The notes: generated by a model not told the origin, from the sequence alone. A DNA stretch of 64,000 nucleotides from Streptomyces sp. NBC_01431 (GCF_036231355.1 NZ_CP109496.1:1-64000), one strand, 5' to 3'. Shown: positions 15,809-24,272, counted from the first letter of the stretch. Program-made: numbers and translations.

Positions 15809-17097
15809 GGGGGCGTGTCCATGTCCGGTTTCTCGACACCCGCCCGCTGCGTAGCAGCCAGCCGTTTCGCGACCTGTGGATCGGCACCTCGGTCTCTCAA
15901 CTCGGCGGACAGATAGCCAACATGGCGGTGCTGGCCCAGGTCTGGGAGCTGACCGGCAGCCCGGTTGGCACTGGCGCCATCGGGCTCGCCACCGGCTTGC
16001 CGATGGTGCTGTTCGGACTGCTCGGCGGCACGTTGGCCGACACCTTTGACCGCCGTGCGGTGGTGCGGGCCACCACCGCAGGTCAACTGCTGGCCGCCGC
16101 AGGGCTGTGTGCCCAGGCCCTGGCGGACAACCGCAACGTCCTGCTGCTGCTCGCTCTGGTAGCCATGGGGACGAGCTGCAGCGCTCTCGGCGCTCCCGCC
16201 CGGCGCACCTTTCCGGTCCGGCTGTTGCCGGGCGACCAGGTCGCGGCCGGGCTCGCGCTGACCAACGTCTCCTTCCAGGCAGCGATGCTGGCCGGCCCCG
16301 CGATGGCCGGGCTGATCATCGCGGGTTGGGATTTCCCTGCCGCGTACGCCGCCCAGGCCTTGGCCATGGCGGTCTCGATGCTTGCGGTAATCCGCCTGCC
16401 TGTCATGCGGCCCGAAGGCGCCGACGCGGCAGGCGGCAGGCGCCGGCCGGAGCGTGGCGGCTGGCGGATCGTCCTGCGCCGCCCGACGCTGTGGGGCTCG
16501 ATGGCCACCGACTTGTCCGCAACGCTGCTCGCCATGCCCATCGCACTCTTCCCACTGGTCAACGAGATCCGATTCGGGGGAAACCCGCAGACCCTCGGCC
16601 TGTTCCTCTCGGCCGTCGCGGTCGGGGGGATCACGGCCGGTCTGCTCTCCGGCACAGTGACGCGCTGGCGCCGCAGCGGTCTGGTACAGCTGTCCGCAGC
16701 CGGGGTCTGGGGCCTGGCGTTGGCCTGTTTCGGTCTGGCGGGGCCGCTGTGGCTGGCGCTCGGCTGCCTGGCCGTGGCGGGCGCTGCCGACACCGTGTCT
16801 GTCGTCACCCGCAGTGCCCTGGTCCAGCTGGAGACCCCGGACGCGTACCGGGGGCGGGTCTCCTCGGTAGAACACGTCGTCGGTGTCGCGGGCCCCGAAC
16901 TCGGCAGCTTCCGTGGTGGTCTGTTGGCGTCGGTCACCTCTGCCCCCTTCTCATTGGTCTTCGGGGGACTGTCCGCCATTCTGGCGGTCGCCGCCGTGGC
17001 CGCGACCAACGCCCCCCTGCGCTCCTACCGCACGCCGCCTGCTGCCGCGAAGCCGCCCGTCCCTGGAGTCGCCGACGCGCCGGCGGCCGCTGGTTAG
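15805..17097 (+). CDS. MFS transporter, EntS-like exporter
   Basis: This 430-aa, about 12-helix major facilitator begins FRDLWIGTSVSQLGGQIANM with the loop 2-3 signature GGTLADTFDRRAVVRATT (about residues 71-88) and a second-half DAYRGRVSSVEHVVGVAGPE typical of the EntS/MFS-3 exporter branch. Such pumps export siderophores, macrolides or other drugs. It is translationally coupled to the marR gene, so substrate induction through MarR is likely. The C-terminal tail is Pro/Ala-rich. Confidence 0.9.
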   Translation: MRGRVHVRFLDTRPLRSSQPFRDLWIGTSVSQLGGQIANMAVLAQVWELTGSPVGTGAIGLATGLPMVLFGLLGGTLADTFDRRAVVRATTAGQLLAAAGLCAQALADNRNVLLLLALVAMGTSCSALGAPARRTFPVRLLPGDQVAAGLALTNVSFQAAMLAGPAMAGLIIAGWDFPAAYAAQALAMAVSMLAVIRLPVMRPEGADAAGGRRRPERGGWRIVLRRPTLWGSMATDLSATLLAMPIALFPLVNEIRFGGNPQTLGLFLSAVAVGGITAGLLSGTVTRWRRSGLVQLSAAGVWGLALACFGLAGPLWLALGCLAVAGAADTVSVVTRSALVQLETPDAYRGRVSSVEHVVGVAGPELGSFRGGLLASVTSAPFSLVFGGLSAILAVAAVAATNAPLRSYRTPPAAAKPPVPGVADAPAAAG

Positions 17098-17136
17098 GTT
17101 TGCTGATTCGCCTCCAGCCTTGACGCCCGGCGAGGG

Positions 17137-17345
17137 ATGGTCATTCCTCGTCGACGGCGTCCGGATCACGCAGCGGACGCAGGAACGACTGAGCATGCCC
17201 GCACGCATGGAGCCCCGACTGCTTCCGTAACCACAGAGATCACGCAGGCCATTACCGAAGTTCTCAGCTCTGGGACGGCGTTGGTGGTCATGAACGCGCG
17301 GTATGACCTCTCCCTACTGGACCGTGAGTGCCGACGGATGCCAGT
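17137..17345 (+). pseudogene. Remnant of a DnaQ-like 3'-5' exonuclease
   Basis: TTEHARTHGAPTASVTTEIT, then QAITEVLSSGTALVVMNARY and DLSLLDRECRR, is the middle of a DEDD exonuclease domain (HGI-T..A...G, then PLVxxNAxYDLxxLDxExxR). The part before TTEHARTHG, with the first catalytic DxE motif, is replaced by unrelated sequence, and the frame ends soon after RECRR. Confidence 0.6.
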
Positions 17346-17596
17346 GCTTCTCTCCATGATGCTGTGATGTGGAATGCCCCGATCCCGCCCTCGCCGTCCC
17401 GGATCTGCACGTGGTGATGTGCTGTGCGCTGTGCACCGTTACCTGTACACCGTGCTGAGCTGCGCTGTTGATGGGGAGTCGAACCCCCGCGTTGCTCTTC
17501 ACGCGCCAGGAGTGGGCTGGAAAACCGCCGGCCCTCGGTGTGTGCACGCCTCCAGAGCGGCTACCTGCTCCACATCGCCCTAGCCTGCCGGACCGG

Positions 17597-18067
17597 TCAG
17601 TCCAGCAGGTCGACCTCCCAGTTCGTGCGCTGGATCCGCACGTCGACCTCGCGGATCTCCTTGGCGAGCACATCGGCCCGGGCGCGTAGTTCCGCGACCG
17701 GAAGCGCGGAAAGCACCATCAGCTCGGACCGCAGCTGCCTGCCGTATCCGCGATCACCCGTCCCCGCGGCCGCGTCCGCCGCCGCCGTGACCACAGAGTG
17801 CCGCAACCGCAGGACGTCCCGCCGTGCGAGTGCGTCGGTGAGCGTGCCGTCCTGCCCCATCTCCACGGTGGCGTTGGTCCGGTTGATCCGCCGGATCAGC
17901 ACTTCCAGGGTCGCCAGCACCTCATCGGCCTCGGCCAGAAGCTGGGCCGCGTTCTCGGCGGGCGTCTCCCCCTCCTGGTACCGCGCGTTGCTGACGACAC
18001 GCGCTCGCAGCTGCTCTACGCGACGCGTCGCCGCCGCACGTTCTGCCAGTGCCTCGGCAAGCTTCAC
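17597..18067 (-). CDS. DIP1984-family protein
   Basis: The start is GTG 18067, with GGGGGAGG 8 nt upstream; the longer frame to 18412 is not credible. The 156-aa protein is almost entirely helical and coiled: KLAEALAERAAATRRVEQLR, ENAAQLLAEADEVLATLEVL, RINRTNATVEMGQDGTLTDA, ending AKEIREVDVRIQRTNWEVDL. This matches the DIP1984 family (no known function), which usually has this length and the RINxTN...DG.LTDALARRD block. Confidence 0.82.
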   Translation of the reverse strand: MKLAEALAERAAATRRVEQLRARVVSNARYQEGETPAENAAQLLAEADEVLATLEVLIRRINRTNATVEMGQDGTLTDALARRDVLRLRHSVVTAAADAAAGTGDRGYGRQLRSELMVLSALPVAELRARADVLAKEIREVDVRIQRTNWEVDLLD

Positions 18068-18690
18068 TGCCACCACCTCCCCCGTCTCCGTTGAGTTCGC
18101 ACGAGTATCGAACACAGGCCGGGTCATACGCACCGGGATTTCGAACGGCAGAGAAGTCACGGAGGACTCTCCCCCGTGGGCGTCGATGTGCTGCTGACGG
18201 CGCGTCGCCCTGGTCGGCGTCCGCGAGCGGTGGCACACGCTGGTCACTGCCCGCCGCGCGTACTTGAATACCCCGTCGTAGCGGGCCCGCATGCGATGTG
18301 CGAGCACCGCGCACGCCCCCCGACAGCTGTCTCCCAGGAGATCGACACCAACCTTCAGGGTGGGCGACGGGCAAATTGGGGTGCCGATAGGCATGGGCTG
18401 CGCGTCCTCCACCCCGTAGCCGGTTGATCAGTCCTCTGCCTCGCCAAGCTCGTGTCGGATCTCGTACAGGTACTCCGTTCGTACGACCTCGACCTTGACT
18501 CCGATCATCGCCTGCAGCTCCGCGGCGTACCTTTTCTGGCCCCGCTTCCGGCGACCCACGGCCCCCGGCTCGCCTGGATGTCGCTGGTGGCGGGCAGCTC
18601 CTGGCTGAAAATCTGATGGCTCTCCCCGACCAGCAGCATTCGAGGTGCCCGTGGTGCCGGGACGGGGCCCGGCAGGCCATAATCGGGGGC
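18068..18690. other. No intact gene; short decayed frame
   Basis: No frame with a credible start is seen between 18068 and 18427. On the minus strand around 18428-18560 a short natural-looking stretch (KRYAAELQAMIGVKVEVVRT then EYLYEIRHELGEAED) may be the tail of a lost gene, since its upstream extension turns into Pro/Arg-rich sequence. Confidence 0.4.
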
Positions 18691-19059
18691 ATGGCTCTGG
18701 CATCCTCTTCCGCTCCTGTGCCGCCCGCGCTCACGATCCTGCGGACCCGGTACGCCAGCCAGCTGCCCGCGCGCCTGGACGATCTGGCTGGCCCCGCGCA
18801 CGGCACGGTCGACCTGCCGCTGCATGTGGTGTGGTCGGGGTTGCGGTCCTTCGACGTGGACCATCCCAAGCTGCGGATGAGCCTGTACCGCACCGTCCTG
18901 GCCGAAGGCCTGCGCCAGGACCTGGAGACGTTCCTCAACCGCGACCTGCTCATCAGCCAGTGGCCCGTGCTGCGGACCCTGATCAGCCGGCCGATCCGCG
19001 AGGTATGGGAAGACGCCTTCCCCGAGCTCATCGCCACCCGGGCCGCGACGGCCGCGTGA
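18691..19059 (+). CDS. Hypothetical protein upstream of an AbiEii-like remnant
   Basis: This ATG-started 122-aa protein reads VPPALTILRTRYASQLPARL, then DLPLHVVWSGLRSFDVDHPK, LRMSLYRTVLAEGLRQDLET and LNRDLLISQWPVLRTLISRP. It is helical, with no membrane segment. Its stop overlaps the GTG of the next frame, which starts like an AbiEii nucleotidyltransferase. Genes in this position ahead of AbiEii-type toxins would be the partner or antitoxin, but this protein shows no helix-turn-helix like classical AbiEi. The assignment rests on context. Confidence 0.55.
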   Translation: MALASSSAPVPPALTILRTRYASQLPARLDDLAGPAHGTVDLPLHVVWSGLRSFDVDHPKLRMSLYRTVLAEGLRQDLETFLNRDLLISQWPVLRTLISRPIREVWEDAFPELIATRAATAA

Positions 19060-19115
19060 ACCTGACTGACCTGCACCGCCAGCTGCTGGCCGACGTCCTC
19101 GCCATCGGCCGGTGA
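19056..19115 (+). pseudogene. First 19 codons of an AbiEii-like nucleotidyltransferase
   Basis: GTG 19056 overlaps the previous stop. The peptide NLTDLHRQLLADVLAIG matches the start of actinobacterial AbiEii/AbiGii-type proteins (LHRxLLADVLALG...LTGGYA). It ends at TGA 19113-19115, exactly where unrelated sequence begins, so the nucleotidyltransferase domain is gone. AbiEii acts as the toxin of AbiE systems. Confidence 0.5.
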
Positions 19116-19116
19116 A

Positions 19117-19404
19117 GTGGAAGACGCCGAGGCTGACCCAGCGGCCTGCGCGCTGCTGCACTATTCGGGTCGGGTCGCGGGAGGGGTCAACCTCAGCGGA
19201 GGTGTCGGTGTTGAGGATGGTGTAGGCGGCCTGCCGGGTCTGTGCCCCGGTGTCGGGCAGATGGACGGAGACGCGGGCCCAGGAAGGAGTTTGGTTGTCG
19301 AGGCTCCAGGTGCCGTCGATGGCCATGGGGCCGCCCGCCCCACCGAAGTGACTGGCGTCGCGGGTGTGGGTGTACCAGAAGTGGCCTCCATAGCCGCCGC
19401 TCAA
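19117..19404 (-). pseudogene. C-terminal golvesin-like domain fragment
   Basis: The minus frame reads YGGHFWYTHTRDASHFGGAG, then GTWSLDNQTPSWARVSVHLP, QTRQAAYTILNTDTSAEV and RAGRWVSLGVFHF. This is the jelly-roll golvesin C-terminal-like domain (GTWxP....VxVxxPxxGAxT.xAxYxI...........GxWVxLGxFxF) of large secreted Streptomyces proteins. The front of the parent protein is missing; it abuts the integrase remnant near 19402. Confidence 0.55.
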
Positions 19405-19790
19405 CCTTGTGGCGCCGTTCCAGGTAGCGGAAGAACACCGTCAGCGCGGCGGCCCGGCTGGTCCGGGTTGCGGGTTTGGCGTCTCGCAGGACTTTGCCAA
19501 AGTAGTTGTCGGCGTCGGTGGGTCGCATCTCCCACAGCGGGCGGCCGAACCAGTCCCGGATCAGTTCCAGGTGGTTGGTGTCGTTGCGGATCGTGCTGTC
19601 GGCCAGGCCAGCTGAAGCGCGGGCGAGTACGAACCCGGATAGGGCGTCGGTCTCGAAGTCCGCAAGTTCCTCGTCGCCGGTCGGCAGCCGGAGATCACGT
19701 ACCACGGCCAGTGCCAACTCACGCACCTCGACTTCATCCAGGGTGAAGAAACCTCGGTGCACACGAGGTTCACTCACCCTGGATGAGGTG
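19400..19790 (-). pseudogene. N-terminal remnant of a tyrosine recombinase (integrase)
   Basis: The minus frame contains a core-binding SAM-like domain: FVLARASAGLADSTIRNDTN, HLELIRDWFGRPLWEMRPTD, ADNYFGKVLRDAKPATRTSR and ALTVFFRYLERRHKVE. This is the N-terminal arm of a phage/ICE-type integrase (usually ...T...R...L..F..W.......t......y). The catalytic domain with the R-H-R-Y residues is absent because the sequence changes to the golvesin fragment after KVE. Confidence 0.6.
19734..19786. repeat. Long inverted repeat at the start of the integrase remnant
   Basis: TCATCCAGGGTGA (19734-19746) pairs with TCACCCTGGATGA (19774-19786), and inside it AACCTCG (19750-19756) pairs with CGAGGTT (19764-19770), leaving a 7-nt centre. 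Both strands therefore encode a TLDEV start, which looks like an inverted duplication of the integrase 5' end or a recombination-made junction. Confidence 0.6.
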
Positions 19791-19870
19791 GGGTCAGAAC
19801 GGGATCTGACCACCCGAAGGAGTGAACAGGTCCTGGCCCAGGCACGGAACGAGCAGGAGGAACCAGGCAC

Positions 19871-20153
19871 GGGGTTCAGGAACTCAAGGACTGTTGCTTA
19901 CCCATCATCGCCGACATCGACCTCGACCCCGACTCCACCGGCGACACCCGCTCAGCCTGGCCGGCGCCGGCCTCTGGTGACCAGGCGCCCAGCTCTGCCA
20001 GGCAGACCCGATCGAGGCGCAGGACCCCGATGAGCTACGAAGAAGCACTCGAGGAAGCACGGACCGCCGGCACCACCAACGCCAGCGACGCCGCCGTTTG
20101 ATCGCGTTGCCGGGGCGGACGTACGGCGGCGAGCCGTTCGAGGCGAGGCCTTC
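19871..20153. other. Short decayed coding traces
   Basis: A plus-strand trace around 20031-20100 reads MSYEEALEEARTAGTTNASD and ends. Upstream, IADIDLDPDSTGDTR is open in another frame. Neither has a credible complete gene; they look like edges of lost genes. Confidence 0.3.
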
Positions 20154-20540
20154 TCAGGCATGCCGAGAGAAGAAGGCGACGAACGCGATGTAGGAGATGG
20201 CGGCGGTGGCCACGAACCAGAAGTACGGATCGCCGCTTCGTCCGGATGCCAGGTCACCGATGAAGGCGTAGAGATTCCCCGCGGTAAGCACCACCCCCGT
20301 GCCGGCCCAGGCTCGCCCTGAGATCCGGGCGAAGCGCTCGTCGGGAGCCTTTTCGGTGAGGCCCTGGTAGGTCTCGCTCCGGCGTCCCAGCAGCGCTAAG
20401 GCAAGACTGCAGACCGCCAGGATCCCGAACGTCACCAGGCCGATAGTGAGGCGGCCGCCGAAAGCCGCGGCCACGAGGCAGGCGCCTCCGACGGCGAGAA
20501 CGAAGCCGGGGACGGACCGCCTGGCTGTGTTACTGGTCAT
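20154..20540 (-). CDS. Four-TM membrane protein paired with an XRE regulator
   Basis: ATG 20540 lies inside the end of the regulator gene (11-base overlap). The 128-aa protein has about four hydrophobic segments (FVLAVGGACLVAAAFGG; IGLVTFGILAVCSLALALLG; AWAGTGVVLTAGNLYAFIGD; WFVATAAISYIAFVAFF). Small membrane proteins encoded directly behind a short XRE regulator (DUF2178/DUF3796-like arrangement) are common. Function unknown; regulation by the partner is likely. Confidence 0.7.
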   Translation of the reverse strand: MTSNTARRSVPGFVLAVGGACLVAAAFGGRLTIGLVTFGILAVCSLALALLGRRSETYQGLTEKAPDERFARISGRAWAGTGVVLTAGNLYAFIGDLASGRSGDPYFWFVATAAISYIAFVAFFSRHA

Positions 20541-20742
20541 CTGCGGGGTCCTCTTCGGCATGGAACATCTCCTCAACGCTGACTTGGAAGAACTTGGCCA
20601 GGGACATGGCGAGCGGCAGGGAAGGTGTGTACCGCTCGGTCTCGATGGCGTTGATCGTCTGGCGTGAGACCCCCAGGGCTGTGCCTAGCTGGCCCTGGGA
20701 GAGCCCTCGTGACGACCGCAGTTTCCTGACGCTGTTTCGCAC
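20530..20742 (-). CDS. Short XRE/Cro-type regulator (YozG/YgzD-like)
   Basis: This 70-aa single-domain helix-turn-helix protein reads RKLRSSRGLSQGQLGTALGV, SRQTINAIETERYTPSLPLA and MSLAKFFQVSVEEMFH. This is the compact XRE type (LRxxRGLSQxxLAxxLGVSRQTInaIExgrYxPSLxLAxxiAxxF). GTG 20742 begins 2 bases inside the left arm of an inverted repeat, so transcription is probably leaderless or nearly so and autoregulated. Confidence 0.9.
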   Translation of the reverse strand: MRNSVRKLRSSRGLSQGQLGTALGVSRQTINAIETERYTPSLPLAMSLAKFFQVSVEEMFHAEEDPADDQ

Positions 20743-20743
20743 A

Positions 20744-20791
20744 TGTAAAGCTTACTTGTCATCCCTCGCTGGTTGTCAAGCTTGCTTTACA
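20744..20791. promoter_or_regulatory. Operator/promoter of the XRE pair
   Basis: TGTAAAGC (20744-20751) and GCTTTACA (20784-20791) are perfect inverted arms, each with an inner CTTG/CAAG. On the minus strand TTGACA (complement of 20775-20780) can serve as a -35 box about 17-19 bases ahead of a TAAGCT-like -10 box. Two dyad arms across a promoter are what XRE autorepression needs. Confidence 0.6.
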
Positions 20792-21140
20792 GACAACGCA
20801 GGGCTCGCACGGCGTCTCGGGCATCGTGTTCACCGTGCTGACGGCCGGCCTGGCGCAGAGGGGTGAGTGCATCCCTCACCGCCCCTTGGGGCCCACGCCG
20901 AAGAAAAGAAGGAGTTCGGGATCCCCAGGCGGTTGCTGGCTGCGGGGTACCGCATCAGTCTGGGGATCGGAGTCCCCGTGTCGGCAAGGCTGGCATGCCG
21001 GGGGCGGAGGTCAGGTCGACAGGACTGTGCGCGCAAGGGCGGCTCGTCCTCAACTGCCAGACAGGGTTGCCAATTTGGCTGTCTGGCACGCCTGGCGTTC
21101 CCTACGGTGCCTGGCGTCGCACCGACATGCTGGCGGTTCG
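20792..21140. other. No supported gene
   Basis: Several frames are open, but none has a plausible start or protein motif. The last part before 21141 (FGEGYEAWETEGLL) joins the terminase remnant. Confidence 0.4.
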
Positions 21141-21437
21141 GGGAGGGCTACGAAGCGTGGGAGACCGAGGGTCTGCTGATGCCCGCGATCATCGAAGTCC
21201 ACGCCAAACAGGGCAAGAGGTTGCGTGCCGAGCCGATCGCACAGCTCTACGCCCAGGGCCTGGTCCATCACCTCGGGGAGTTCCCACGCCTCGAGGGACA
21301 GCTCGGCACGTGGATCCCCGGACTCCCCAGACCGTATGGACGCTGCCGTCCACGCTCTCACCGAACTCGCCGACCCCGCAGCGACCCGTACGGAGACGCG
21401 CAGCTACCAGGACAATCGGCTGGCGGGACGCAGATGA
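21141..21437 (+). pseudogene. C-terminal remnant of a phage terminase large subunit
   Basis: Frame one reads AIIEVHAKQGKRLRAEPIAQ, LYAQGLVHHLGEFPRLEGQL, GTWIPGL. After a one-base shift near 21330, SPDRMDAAVHALTELADPAA follows. The run KRxRAEPxxxLYxxGxVxHxxxFxxLExQLxxW...SPDRxDAxVxAxTEL is the nuclease-domain end of actinophage terminases. The ATPase part is missing. Confidence 0.65.
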
Positions 21438-21606
21438 AGGGTATGGGAACGTGCGAAACCAAGTCGCATGAGACGTGCGAAAGAGACGCGTGAACTACGA
21501 GGAATCCGTAGGAACGAAGCCGTAATCACGATCCGTGAATGTAGATTGAGCAGGACCCGGCAGCGTACTCACCGATACACAGTGTTGTACTCGCTGGGAA
21601 AAGGGT

Positions 21607-21632
21607 GGGGCCGCCTCCTGAGAGACGGCCCC
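21607..21632 (-). terminator. Hairpin after the 30-aa membrane peptide gene
   Basis: GGGGCCG (21607-21613) pairs with CGGCCCC (21626-21632) over a 12-nt loop, 14 bases beyond the stop of the small minus-strand gene. Confidence 0.5.
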
Positions 21633-21645
21633 GGACGGACGCCGG

Positions 21646-21738
21646 TTACTGGGGCACCTTCGTCACCGCATCGAGCAGCAACCCGATGAGAGCGATGATG
21701 AAGGACCATTTGCCCCAGTCCGGTTGTTCGCTGTCCAT
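21646..21738 (-). CDS. Single-TM small membrane peptide, 30 aa
   Basis: ATG 21738 is preceded by an ideal CAGGAGG site at 21741-21747. The product is MDSEQPDWGKWSFIIALIGL, then LLDAVTKVPQ: a polar N-terminus, one hydrophobic helix (about residues 13-23) and a short polar end. A stem-loop upstream (21767-21793) and a terminator-like hairpin downstream (21607-21632) frame it as a self-contained unit. Layout recalls type I toxin peptides or small membrane regulators; no sequence family is recognised. Confidence 0.6.
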   Translation of the reverse strand: MDSEQPDWGKWSFIIALIGLLLDAVTKVPQ

Positions 21739-21766
21739 ACGCCTCCTGTCGTCCACACGGACGGGT

Positions 21767-21793
21767 ATCTCCCGGCCGATCGGTCCGGGAGAT
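21767..21793 (-). promoter_or_regulatory. 5'-UTR stem-loop of the small membrane peptide gene
   Basis: ATCTCCCGG (21767-21775) pairs perfectly with CCGGGAGAT (21785-21793) over a 9-nt loop, about 20 bases ahead of the ribosome site. Its CTCCCGG and CCGGGAG arms could partly compete with the GGAGG site, so it may regulate translation. Confidence 0.4.
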
Positions 21794-21934
21794 CAGGAGT
21801 GGCAGCGAGTCCTGGCGTCACTCTAGAGCGAGCCCCCGCCAACTCGGCCCGATTACCAGATACGAGGGAGTTTTTGTGCGACCTGCGCTCTACGCTGATC
21901 ACATGGCGTAGGGCCTGGTGCGGAGGGACGCCCC

Positions 21935-22425
21935 GTGCGCCTCAAGCAGTTGGTCATCGACGCCTGGTCGTGGCTGAACTACACGCCTGTGTTCGCCGAC
22001 CCTGAGCGAGGCATGCCGCACCAGCGCGCGTTCCCCGAGTCGACCGTGATGTGAGTCCCCGAAACACGACCAGCGGCGCCTGGCCGCCTACAAGCTGCTC
22101 GCGGCCTACGACAACAACCAGGCCGGGGAGCTGGCCGCGTTGAGCGGCCTCCACGCCCTGGGCCCACGCGGCGCGCACGTACGTCCAACTGATCGAACAT
22201 GGACCGCACTCGGTGCAGGAGTTGTGCGTGAAGGTGGCTTACACCGCGCGGACGATCACTAAGCACCTGGACGGGCTGTGCAGCACGGCCTGGTCGTCCA
22301 GGTGCCCGACGGCCGGTGGAAGGCGACCGATCAGAGGCCGTGGGAGGTCGCGGTTCGCTGAGGGCGCGCCAGGCGTCCGTTGTCCAGTCGGCAGCTATCG
22401 CGGCGCTGAAAGCATCGTGATGACT
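21935..22425 (+). pseudogene. Decayed genes: short ORF, portal-like trace and winged-helix trace
   Basis: A 39-codon frame (21935-22054) with a GGAGGG site begins VRLKQLVIDAWSWLNYTPVF. It is followed in another frame by HDQRRLAAYKLLAAYDNNQA then GELAALSG (about 22060-22150), resembling the start of actinophage portal proteins, which normally follow the terminase gene. From 22203 ARTITKHLDGL and, one frame on, HGLVVQVPDGRWKATDQRP (stop about 22362) form the halves of a winged helix. All are broken by frameshifts. Confidence 0.4.
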
Positions 22426-22430
22426 TCCGC

Positions 22431-23800
22431 TTGATTACGTCTCCTCATTCTCTGACGCTCACGTCACAGCACTCTGTGACATGGACATGCCCTTATCTGG
22501 TCCGTCGAGGCAGCCCTCGACCCTCTAAGATCAAATCACGGGACGGGGTGCTCTACGACACCTACGACGCCCCCCAATGGAAGCTGAAGGCCGCCGCCGA
22601 GGAGACCGCACCCCCTTCGGCGGAGGGCGGGCCGGTCGACCCGCGGGTGTACGACCCGAAGGACGCCTATGTGGGGTCGCGCGTTGAACCGGTGGACCTC
22701 ACCGAGGCGTTCGCTCCCGTCGCGGAGGCCGGGGCCGACATCGTCCCGCCGGAGATGGGCTCGGCCCAAGACCTGGCCGCGGCCGTCGACGACGATCTGC
22801 GCATCCTGGAGCAAGCCTGGCGGAGCACCGTCCCCGGCCCGCCCACCCGGCTCGCAGACAACACCGCCCCGTCTAGCACCCCAGTGGCGGAGCCCTCGAC
22901 CGGCACGGACGCCCGGCACGACGCCGCAGCGGTCAACACCGCGCTGCAGCAGCCGACCAGCACGGTGACGCGCTCAAGGAGCTGCCCGAGTGGCAGCAGT
23001 TGCAGACCGTCCGCGGCGCCGCCGCCCACCTGTGGAACACCATCAGGGAAAAGGCGGGGCAGTACTTCGAACGTCTGGCCGACGACGTACGGGTCCAGGG
23101 GTTCTGGCGAACCGTCTCCGTCCGCGCCTGCCAGACAATCGCCCGCAGAGCGCAGGCCGGGGCCGACCGGCTGCGCCGCGGTGCCAAGAGGCAGGACCTT
23201 CCGGCCGCCGAGGCCCTGCTCAAGCTGAGCGACACGGCCCTGGCCTACAGCAGCCCGCGCAGCGAACGGCCCGACGACGCCACGGTGGCCGCCGCACAGC
23301 AGAAGAATCTCACCGAGTTCCGGCAGCTGCGCACCACTCTGGCCTCCAACGAGCCCCTGCCGTACGCCACCCGGGAAGAGGCCACCGCGGCCTCGCGGGA
23401 CGTCGCCGCCGCCTTCCAGACCTGGGCAGAGAGCGACATGAGCAACGAACTGTGCACCTCCTCCACGCACCCACGGGTGGTGGAGTTCCGGGAAGCCTGG
23501 CAGCAGCTCCCGCCCATCGACCTGCCCGACGGGTCGGGCTCGGCAGCCGGCGCGTTCGGCGTCGTGGCCGAGCACGCCCAGGGGATCGTCGAGCGCGCCC
23601 AGGCCCAGCCGGGCCGCTTCGCCCAGGCCGATCTGGCCGCCCTCAAGGTGGTCGCCGACCTCGCGGCGCACCACGGCGGCCGCCTTGCGGTCACCCTGCC
23701 GCCGGACCTCACCGGTCCGGCGCCCTCCGCCCAGCAGGCTGCGCCGCGTCCGGCGGTCGCCGTCCCCGTCGTGCCCGGCGGCGCCCGCAGGTCGGCGTGA
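22431..23800 (+). pseudogene. Frameshifted plasmid-transfer-like gene
   Basis: Two natural-looking frames abut at about 22950: an acidic Pro/Ala-rich first part (VDPRVYDPKDAYVGSRVEPV, MGSAQDLAAAVDDDLRILEQ) and a helical second part (LKELPEWQQLQTVRGAAAHL, KAGQYFERLADDVRVQGFWR, then a long Ala/Gln-rich helix ending PAVAVPVVPGGARRSA at 23800). It looks like the C-terminal region of a relaxase or mobilisation-type protein of an actinobacterial plasmid or integrative element, but no catalytic motif is visible. The frame break could also be a sequencing error. Confidence 0.4.
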
Positions 23801-23831
23801 TGGGCATGAACCGAGCAGGAAGGAACAGACG

Positions 23832-24230
23832 GTGAGCACACCGGAAGAGTCCGTGGGCACGGTGGTCGAGGCGGTGAAGCTGGAGGGCCCCCAGCCGCTG
23901 CGGCTGCTGGCCGACTGGGAGATCCGGGAGCGGGAAGCCCGGCTGCTGCGGGCCGAAGAGGCCGCCCGCCGCCTGGCCCGGCCCCCGGAGGAACCGCCCG
24001 ACGTGGTCCAGCAGCTCGTCCAGCAGGGCGCTGTGCCTGAACTCCGCGAGCTGACCCGCCGCCAGCAACTGCCGCCCGAGCAGCGGCAGGCCGAAGAGGC
24101 CGCGCGGGCTCAGCACCGGGCCGCCCAGAGCGTGCGCCGGGCGCAGCCTGTCGCTGCCCTGCCCGCGCCGACCGTGGCCGTCCCGCAACTGCCGCAGGAT
24201 CCGCAGGATCCGCAGGCCCAGCGCCGATGA
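23832..24230 (+). CDS. Hypothetical coiled, Gln/Arg-rich protein
   Basis: GTG 23832 follows AGGAAGGAAC. The 132-aa product is helical and rich in Arg, Glu, Gln and Ala (PLRLLADWEIREREARLLRA, LVQQGAVPELRELTRRQQLP) with a Pro-rich end and a short DNA repeat giving PQDPQDPQ. It is 31 bases after the previous frame and clearly part of the same operon. Accessory proteins of this type are common beside transfer genes of Streptomyces plasmids. No defined domain. Confidence 0.5.
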   Translation: MSTPEESVGTVVEAVKLEGPQPLRLLADWEIREREARLLRAEEAARRLARPPEEPPDVVQQLVQQGAVPELRELTRRQQLPPEQRQAEEAARAQHRAAQSVRRAQPVAALPAPTVAVPQLPQDPQDPQAQRR

Positions 24231-24272
24231 CCCGTCGAGCCACGCCGGGGCCGAGTTGAAAGAGGCTTCTCC

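Noticed and set aside
17461..17560. tRNA-like GGGGAGTCGAACCCC on the plus strand
   Set aside because: Resembles a T arm read from the other strand, but no acceptor or anticodon stems can be built around it.
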